A DNA stretch of 10,711 nt from Candidatus Sumerlaeota bacterium. Its GTDB lineage: Bacteria; Sumerlaeota; Sumerlaeia; UBA8349. The notes below the pieces were generated by a model. It made no database searches and was not told the DNA's origin. It saw only the letters and a list, made by a program, of their open reading frames with translations. Below, piece after piece: positions 1 through 5,600 of this stretch (position 1 is the stretch's first letter; every line of letters begins with the position of its first letter). Location of the stretch: the NCBI GenBank assembly GCA_003501375.1, contig DNPO01000060.1, positions 1 through 10,711 on the forward strand, given 5' to 3'. The translations under genes were made by a program, and so were the position numbers.

Positions 1-2
1 AT

Positions 3-122
3 GGTTTCCCAGGGGATGGTTCCACCGCTCCCTCCACCCCGGCGACTGCTATTCCCTCAACGGGACTCACGGCGGGTGATTTTGGTAAAGGGGATGATCG
101 GTACCAGTCTTTTGAACGTTAG
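3..122 (+). CDS. C-terminal end of an unidentified upstream gene (partial)
   Basis: Reading frame 3 is open from the window edge to a TAG at 120-122. It encodes 39 residues rich in Pro, Thr, Ser, Ala and Gly, then a charged tail ending GKGDDRYQSFER. A low-complexity spacer followed by a charged terminus looks more like a real protein end than the competing frame-1 reading, which runs through the next gene's ribosome binding site into its coding region. The next gene's ribosome binding site starts about 55 bases after this stop, which fits same-strand neighbours. No domain is visible, so the product cannot be named. Because the neighbours are GspG-like pseudopilins, another secretion or pilus component is possible, but that is only inference from position. 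Confidence 0.4.
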   Translation, partial: GFPGDGSTAPSTPATAIPSTGLTAGDFGKGDDRYQSFER

Positions 123-141
123 TGCTCTGTCGATATATAAA
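112..141 (+). promoter_or_regulatory. Candidate sigma70-like promoter for the pseudopilin pair
   Basis: TTGAAC at 112-117 can serve as a -35 box. A TATA-rich run follows, giving either TATATA at 134-139 (16-base spacer) or TATAAA at 136-141 (18-base spacer). Transcription would start near 147, about 40 bases before the first pseudopilin ATG. The -35 box overlaps the end of the upstream reading frame, so read-through from upstream is an equal possibility. Confidence 0.4.
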
Positions 142-187
142 CATCAAGATTTCACAATCAAACACACCGCATCGCGGGAGAACCACC

Positions 188-1129
188 ATGAACACCAGTG
201 CTTTTGCTAAACATTCTCAGGCCTTTTGCTTGGAACACCGGGAAAAACGTCGCGCCGTTACGCTCATCGAACTGATAGTGGTGGTGCTCATTATCGGACT
301 CCTGGCCACCATTGCTACTCCGGTTTATACCCTCAAAATGGAGCAGGCCAAGATTGCTACTGCCCAGCAGGAATGCAAAGAATTTGCGATGGCGGAGGAA
401 GCCTGCGCGGCGGCGCATGGGTTCTATGTCCCACTTCAGGTGCTCAATGATATTGGTACCACCAATACCTTGAGTACCAGTTATGTGAATTTGACATACC
501 AGTACGTAGCCCGCGAAGTCGACAGTACCTATGGTGGTAATGCTACAAATTTCTACTTGATTTTTGCCGGGCGTGAATTGCCAACCGTTACCAACATCCT
601 GGCAGAGCAGCCTGATCTTGTGAAGTGGAGTAGCAGCGGAAACACTTATCGGTATTACCCGGAACTCAACCGTCTCGTTACTCAGTGGGCTGGTCCCTTT
701 ATCAATTTCCAGCGTTATGCGTTCAAGGATGATATTAAGAATGGGACGCTTACCAACCCGCAAGAATATCTGATGAATGACTTTCCGCTTGATCCCTGGG
801 GCAATCCTTACCGCTTATATTCACCCTATGGTCTTGTCGGTACCAATTCTCGCTACCTGAGATGGAGTGATATTGAGTCTAACCGCAGAACGTTTTCTGA
901 CGGCTTGTTGACGCAAGATGACCCCCGTTTTGATCGGTTTGCTGTGGTGAGTTATGGCCCGGACGCTTTGACAGGGGATGCTGCTGTTGCTACCAACGGT
1001 TATATATCGACCGGAAGTGTGTACTATAATACACCGCTCGCCACCAATGAACTTTATGGCACAGATGACATTTATTACCTCTTTGGCGGAAATATCAGCG
1101 CAAACAGTTACAAGACTATTCTGTACTAA
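188..1129 (+). CDS. GspG-like type II secretion/type IV pilus-family pseudopilin, atypical Ala at the cleavage site
   Basis: A 313-residue prepilin-like protein. The ATG at 188 follows GGGAG at 176-180 with a 7-base gap. A GTG at 122 would add 22 residues with no ribosome binding site, so I reject it. The N-terminus is a basic leader of 23 residues (ends EKRRA), then a class III prepilin signal VTLIEL with Glu at mature position +5 (E28) and a hydrophobic helix to about residue 46. The usual -1 Gly is Ala (A23). Family knowledge: such proteins are inserted in the inner membrane, trimmed and N-methylated by a prepilin peptidase (GspO/PilD), and assembled into a short pseudopilus. Near the C-terminus, DPWGNPY (202-208) and a YGPDA segment (256-260) match the GspG signature order (DPWGNPY, then an S-x-G-x-DG-like motif). 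The protein is about twice as long as ordinary GspG (about 140-150 residues), with a Tyr/Asn/Thr-rich insertion between helix and C-terminal motifs. It may therefore be a specialised minor or substrate-binding pseudopilin rather than the major subunit. Confidence 0.85.
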   Translation: MNTSAFAKHSQAFCLEHREKRRAVTLIELIVVVLIIGLLATIATPVYTLKMEQAKIATAQQECKEFAMAEEACAAAHGFYVPLQVLNDIGTTNTLSTSYVNLTYQYVAREVDSTYGGNATNFYLIFAGRELPTVTNILAEQPDLVKWSSSGNTYRYYPELNRLVTQWAGPFINFQRYAFKDDIKNGTLTNPQEYLMNDFPLDPWGNPYRLYSPYGLVGTNSRYLRWSDIESNRRTFSDGLLTQDDPRFDRFAVVSYGPDALTGDAAVATNGYISTGSVYYNTPLATNELYGTDDIYYLFGGNISANSYKTILY

Positions 1130-1197
1130 CCCTTTGTTGTGAAATGCAGTGCAATTTGAAGAGCAGCCTCATATAACGTTTGGCGGGAAGCGCCTTT

Positions 1198-1929
1198 ATG
1201 CGATCGAATAAACCCAAACCCCAGGGAGTTACCATCATAGAACTCACCATTGTTCTACTGATTCTCTCCATCCTTTCCTCCGTCGCGGTTACGGTCTACG
1301 CGGGCCACTTGGTGCGTGCCCGCTATGCCGCAGCCCGCATGGACATCCACTCGCTCGAAATGGCGGCCTCGCGTTACCAACTCGACTTGGGTGTTTATCC
1401 CCCCAGTTCTTCCAGTGCGACGTGGACGTATGGCAACGCAGTTACCATGGATGTCGACGCCGACTACCCGTACAAACCTGTCGGATGCGGCTACCTCATG
1501 CTTTGCCTTTTGCACAGTACGAGTGGTAGTGCCACCAGTCCTTCCAACCCCCGTTGGATGGGGCCATACCTCGACGTCAAGCAGGTTAAACTTGGAAATT
1601 CAGCGAACCGTGATGAGCGCTTGACGGACTACACTTCCACCACCCTCGCCTCGGTTCCGGCGGCTGCCGTTTCCTTGCTTGACCCGTGGGGCCGCGCCTA
1701 CGTGTACATGCGTTGTGACGATTACAACACCTCGACGTCCACCCCCGCATTGGTGGGTGCCCAAGTCCCGGCAAGTTCCAAGTATATTGGTGAACTCTAT
1801 TACAACCCTACCACCATTCAGATTTACTCAAAGGGTGTTGACGGGGCAACCGATGCGGGGACTTCTGCTGCAACTGCCGCTACCGCCTCTGGACTGGCGG
1901 CGGACGATATAAACAACTTCTTTAATTAG
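1198..1929 (+). CDS. GspG-like pseudopilin (prepilin-type N-terminal methylation motif)
   Basis: A 243-residue protein. The ATG at 1198 has GGGAAG at 1185-1190, 7 bases upstream. A TTG at 1180 would place that ribosome binding site inside the gene. The leader MRSNKPKPQG ends in the canonical Gly (G10), followed by VTIIEL with Glu at mature +5 (E15) and a hydrophobic helix to about residue 33. GVYPP near residue 67 corresponds to the G-x-YP turn after the helix in GspG proteins. LDPWGRAYVY (161-170) and IYSKGVDG (209-216) match the GspG C-terminal motifs, with the SxGxDG motif well preserved. Length again exceeds ordinary GspG because of a Ser/Ala/Thr-rich insertion and tail. The gene lies 68 bases after the preceding pseudopilin with no terminator between, so co-transcription is likely. 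Terminator 1964-2008 closes the unit. The two proteins are paralogues by architecture but clearly diverged. Exact role (major or minor pseudopilin, T2SS or T4P-like) is not decidable here. Confidence 0.88.
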   Translation: MRSNKPKPQGVTIIELTIVLLILSILSSVAVTVYAGHLVRARYAAARMDIHSLEMAASRYQLDLGVYPPSSSSATWTYGNAVTMDVDADYPYKPVGCGYLMLCLLHSTSGSATSPSNPRWMGPYLDVKQVKLGNSANRDERLTDYTSTTLASVPAAAVSLLDPWGRAYVYMRCDDYNTSTSTPALVGAQVPASSKYIGELYYNPTTIQIYSKGVDGATDAGTSAATAATASGLAADDINNFFN

Positions 1930-1963
1930 TCCCGTTTAAGGTCTCATACTCCACTGAATTCCC

Positions 1964-2008
1964 ATCCGCCGGAACCGTTTTACACGGTTCCGGCGGATTT
2001 TGTTTTTG
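1964..2008 (+). terminator. Strong intrinsic terminator after the pseudopilin pair
   Basis: A perfect 15-bp GC-rich stem (1964-1978 pairs with 1984-1998) encloses a 5-base loop, followed directly by a T-rich run to about 2007. It begins 35 bases after the stop of the second pseudopilin, so it should isolate this unit from the downstream surface-protein gene. Confidence 0.93.
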
Positions 2009-2035
2009 TCTCGGTTAATCAAGGATGGTGTTTTA

Positions 2036-2054
2036 TATGAGAATAATTCTCATA
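2036..2054. promoter_or_regulatory. Fur-family operator-like perfect palindrome
   Basis: TATGAGAATAATTCTCATA is a perfect 9-1-9 inverted repeat. Its core, TGAGAAT-A-ATTCTCA, fits the 7-1-7 layout of the Fur box (TGATAATnATTATCA), with only one position per half-site differing and symmetrically so. Family knowledge: such sites bind Fur, Zur or PerR-type metal or redox sensors. No clear gene start or promoter lies immediately downstream; the next gene starts 558 bases away, so the target is unclear. Confidence 0.4.
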
Positions 2055-2217
2055 AGTGACCTAGGTTGTTTTTTTGGGCTTTCTGTGTGCCTTTGGAGTA
2101 TAACTCGTTTTATGTTAGTACAATCTTGGTAAGGATGTGTCGCTGCTGGAGTCAATCTCATTGTTGCACTCAATGGTTTTGCGTCATAGATGTCATTCCC
2201 TTGCACGGCAGCAAATT

Positions 2218-2275
2218 CCCGTTTTTACGATTCCAACGGGAGAAGGGGCCAAGACTGTATTTCAAGGTGCGCAAG
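2218..2275 (+). pseudogene. Possible frameshifted remnant of an Ig-like repeat end
   Basis: In one frame, 2218-2256 reads PVFTIPTGEGAKT. Two bases out of frame, 2258-2275 reads YFKVRK. Joined, this matches the strand pair ending each Ig-like repeat of the downstream protein, best the sixth (PAFTI-x-STGDGIKTIYFKV). At DNA level the stretch around the break matches the repeat coding sequence AAGACTGT-CT-ACTTCAAGGT with two bases missing and one changed. Only about 20 residues align and the flanks do not, so chance similarity remains possible. If real, it marks a lost or truncated repeat copy or an earlier paralogue upstream. Confidence 0.35.
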
Positions 2276-2370
2276 CATTTCGTTCGGAAAGGTGGGCGGA
2301 TGTTGGTGTCTCTCTATGGAGATTGCCCCACACGCTTCTGACTGTATTTGTTATCGTGTTTCGAACATAT

Positions 2371-2404
2371 CCCCCGGACAGGCGTTTTCCCGCCTGTCTG
2401 GGGG
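2371..2404. other. Large GC-rich hairpin without a U tract
   Basis: Bases 2371-2384 pair with 2391-2404 around a 6-base TTTTCC loop: a 14-bp stem with a single G-U wobble (2376 with 2399). Neither strand has a T run after it, so it is not a standard intrinsic terminator. It lies about 70 bases upstream of the promoter at 2476-2504. It may be an RNA-stabilising stem, part of a small RNA, or a protein-binding element. Confidence 0.6.
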
Positions 2405-2475
2405 TACTCATAAGTCAAATAATTTCAAATATTTGAGGGACATATGTGCGGAAATCGTTGCCCACCAATTTTCAC

Positions 2476-2504
2476 TTGATTACGTGCGACTATTTCATTA
2501 TAAT
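2476..2504 (+). promoter_or_regulatory. Sigma70-like promoter for the giant surface-protein gene
   Basis: TTGATT (2476-2481) and a perfect TATAAT (2499-2504) are separated by exactly 17 bases. Transcription would begin near 2511, giving a leader of about 100 bases before the ATG at 2612. I see no recognisable riboswitch in that leader. Confidence 0.7.
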
Positions 2505-2611
2505 TCGAGGCTGGTTGGGTTCAAGGGCGATTTTCGTCGACTTTTAATAATGTAGTTTGTTTGGGTGCGGTTATTCCAGACTGGTTTCGAACTGAACAAG
2601 GAGCAGGCGCA

Positions 2612-5600
2612 ATGAAAAACACAGATTCATCCTCAATCTCCAAATTTTCCTCAGGACGCTGCGAGGCGGTTGGAAAGCGTCGGCTTCTTTTTCCAGCGAT
2701 TTTGTTACTTCTGCTTTTCTGGACGATGAGCATCGGGGCCAGCTGGGCACAGTTGGCCAAGGGGGCGGGTACGACTGATGATCCCTATCAGATCACCACG
2801 GTTGCGGAACTGCAGTGGATCAACACTTGTATCAATTACAAGGGCGATACGCAGACCAGTAATACGAGTGCCATTAATTTCAAGTTGATGAACAATATTG
2901 AGATTACGGCGGCAGATGATGTAGCGCTGGGAAATAGTAAGTATTGGTTCAAGGGAACTTTTTTGGGGAATAATCGCACGATATATGGGGTGAGGCAGCC
3001 GCTTTTTAGTTACTTCAATGGGACTATCGAGTACTTGACGCTTTCATCGAACGCGATGGACGGAACGGCTGGGACTTGTACGGACGCGTTGTTTGCTGAG
3101 TATAGTAAAGGCGCCATCAAAAATAGTGTAGCAAGAGGCGTTATCAGTGGGTCGTCATATGTTGGCTCTTTCATTGGCTGGTGTACGGGTGGGAGCCTCA
3201 CTGAGTGCAGCTACTATAGCACTGTTACTGCGGTTGAGGGGCTGGCTGTGAGCGGTTCGAGTTATTATGTGGGCGGCTTGATCGGTTATAATAGTGGCGG
3301 CATCATTACCCAGTGCAGCGTGGGTAGTGCAACGGACGTTACCACTAGGGTCAGTGGTACCGATTACGTCGGTGGCTTTGCTGGGTATAATACGGGGTCT
3401 ATGGGCGTAGGGACATATGGAGGCAACAGTTTTTCAGGGGCGGTTTCGGGCGTGGATTATGTGGGTGGTTTTGCTGGATACAATACCGCGGCTATTACAG
3501 GTAATGCGAGTGTGTACAACCGCTTTTCCGGAGTGGTTTCGGGTGGCAGGTATGTGGGTGGACTGGCTGGCTATAACAGTGGGGGCTCTTACTCATATAG
3601 CACTGTTTCGGGGGCTGCTATCAGCGGGTCAGATGATTATGTCGGCGGGGTGGTTGGTGGCAATCATGGCGCAACTACCTTTAACTATTGCTCTGTCTCG
3701 GCACCGGTGTTGGGCGATTCCTACTACGTGGGTGGTATTCTCGGGTATAACGATCTTAACGGGTCGTGTACATTCTCGTACTGTAGCACGTCTGGTGCGG
3801 TAGCGGGGGGGTATAGTGGTGTTGGCGGTTTGCTGGGATATAGCGTTACGGGGTGTACGGTTACGGAATGTAGTACCTCGGGCGATGTGACCAGCGCTTA
3901 TGGTGGCTACGTTGGTGGCTTGGTTGGCATAATCGATACATCTACGGGTACCGCAAGTTTTGGCAATAGTATTGCTTCCGGCGACGTGTCTGGTCTGGGT
4001 GGCTATGTCGGGGGATTAGTCGGCGCTGCGTGGGATATTGGCACTATGAATCTGTGCGACGCGTATGGCGATGTCACGGGGCTTACTTGTGTCGGCGGGC
4101 TGGTTGGATACGATCTAAATGGTGGCACTTACACCGAAGTTTACTACTCCGGTGATGCTGTGACCGCGACGGGTGGGGTTGATGAGGGGCTTTATGTTGG
4201 CGGTCTTGTTGGGAAAATATACAACGGGTCAATGACTGATTGCGGAGTGTCGGCCGTCGCTGTATCGGGCTATGACGATGTCGGCGGGTTAATTGGTTAC
4301 AACTGGGCTTGCGGAGTCACTGAGTTTTCGGTGAATGTGACAAAGATATCGGGGCACCAAAATATTGGTGGTGTTGTTGGTTATAATTATGAAGCCTCGC
4401 TCCAAGGGACTCTCGATACCGCCTCTTCGGTGTATTATACGAGCGCCGATATACATGGAGAGGTCTTTGGTACAGGAAACTATGTCGGCGGCGTTGCCGG
4501 CTACAATGACGGTGCTTCTACCGTGAAGTACTGCATGGTAGGATCGATTGATGAAAAATATACCCCCGTGGTGGTCACCGGTTATGGCAACTGGGTGGGC
4601 GGTGTGTTTGGTGCCAATAATGGAGGATCGATTGACCAGTGCAATGTGACCGTGGAAGTGTTCGGCATCTGCTCCGGTGGAACGGCTGTCGGCGGTTTGA
4701 TCGGCGAAAGTTCTAATGGTGGTACTATAACGAAAAGTTATGTTTCAGCGCAGCCGGTATACGCGCTTGGAACTTGTGTCGGCGGTCTGGTTGGATTGAA
4801 TGCCTCTGCGATTAGCGATTGTTTTGTAGTGGGCGATGTCTCTGGGGTCGATAAAGTGGGCGGCTTGGTTGGCGATAATTACGTCACTCCTTATGGTACC
4901 GGGGCTGTTAGCACATCGTTTAGCCAAGCGGATGTGGTTGGTGATGGTAGTTATGTGGGGGGGTTGGCGGGTCATAACAGAATGGGTGCGTCCATTGCCA
5001 ATTGTTATGCCACTGGTGCTGTCGCCGGCTCCGCTTATGTTGGCGGGGGGGTCGGTTGTGTTGGCACTCCGAATTCTGCCGGTACTGTGTTGGATGACGG
5101 TTCGACTGTTGCCTATTCTTACGCTATCGGTGCTGTGACAGGCGATAGTCATGTCGGCGGCATGATTGGGTATACTCCTACAACATCTACGCTGACCAAT
5201 GTGGTTTGGAATAAGGAAACTACGGGGCAGACAACATCTTCTGGTGGCGGACGAGGTGCCACTACGGCTCAGATGCAGGACGCTACTCAGGCAACAACGA
5301 TTTACTCTGGGTGGGGGGTCGGTACGGATGGCACGTGGGTTATGAGTTCCTATTTCAACTTTGATGGCTATCCGTATTTATTCAATATGGGGAGCTTTGG
5401 TATTCGTACCTCTCCTGCGTTTGGTGCCTTATCGTATTACATTAACAAGGGCGCTGAGACCACGACCAATCCAACGGTCACACTGGATACTTCGTACACG
5501 GGGGCTCCAGGTTGGTACAAAGCCGCTGAAACCACGGAAACCCTTCAGGCCAAGGTATGGACGCGTTATTCTACTAGTGGGCACAATATTGTCGCGCCCA

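Larger units (their letters stand above)
2009..2475. other. Long non-coding stretch between terminator and surface-protein promoter
   Basis: No reading frame here looks like a gene: the open stretches lack ribosome binding sites, have no recognisable domain and overlap each other in different frames. What it does hold is a perfect palindrome (2036-2054), a 58-base piece resembling a repeat-domain end with a frameshift (2218-2275), a large hairpin (2371-2404) and a 12-bp AT-rich palindrome TCAAATATTTGA (2425-2436). It could be a decayed gene region, a long regulatory region, or encode an unrecognised small RNA. Confidence 0.6.

Noticed and set aside
122..187. GTG start for the first pseudopilin
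   Set aside because: No ribosome binding site, and it would put 45 residues before the prepilin cleavage site. ATG 188 has GGGAG at good spacing.
1..210. A 69-residue frame starting at the first base
   Set aside because: It overlaps the next gene's ribosome binding site and start, and has no domain. Frame 3, ending at 122, is the more natural continuation of an upstream gene.
2049..2415. CTCATAAGT at 2049-2057 and 2407-2415 as target-site duplications of an inserted element
   Set aside because: No inverted terminal repeats or transposase between them, so chance is the simpler explanation.
2066..2555. Three overlapping + strand open frames of 91-121 residues in the intergenic region
   Set aside because: No credible ribosome binding sites, no recognisable domains and mutual overlap in different frames. 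Only the short repeat-like stretch at 2218-2275 deserves mention.
3158..5173. The repeated interval read as a CRISPR-like or DNA-level satellite array
   Set aside because: The periodicity is at protein level with diverged DNA and one open frame throughout, which fits a coding beta-solenoid.
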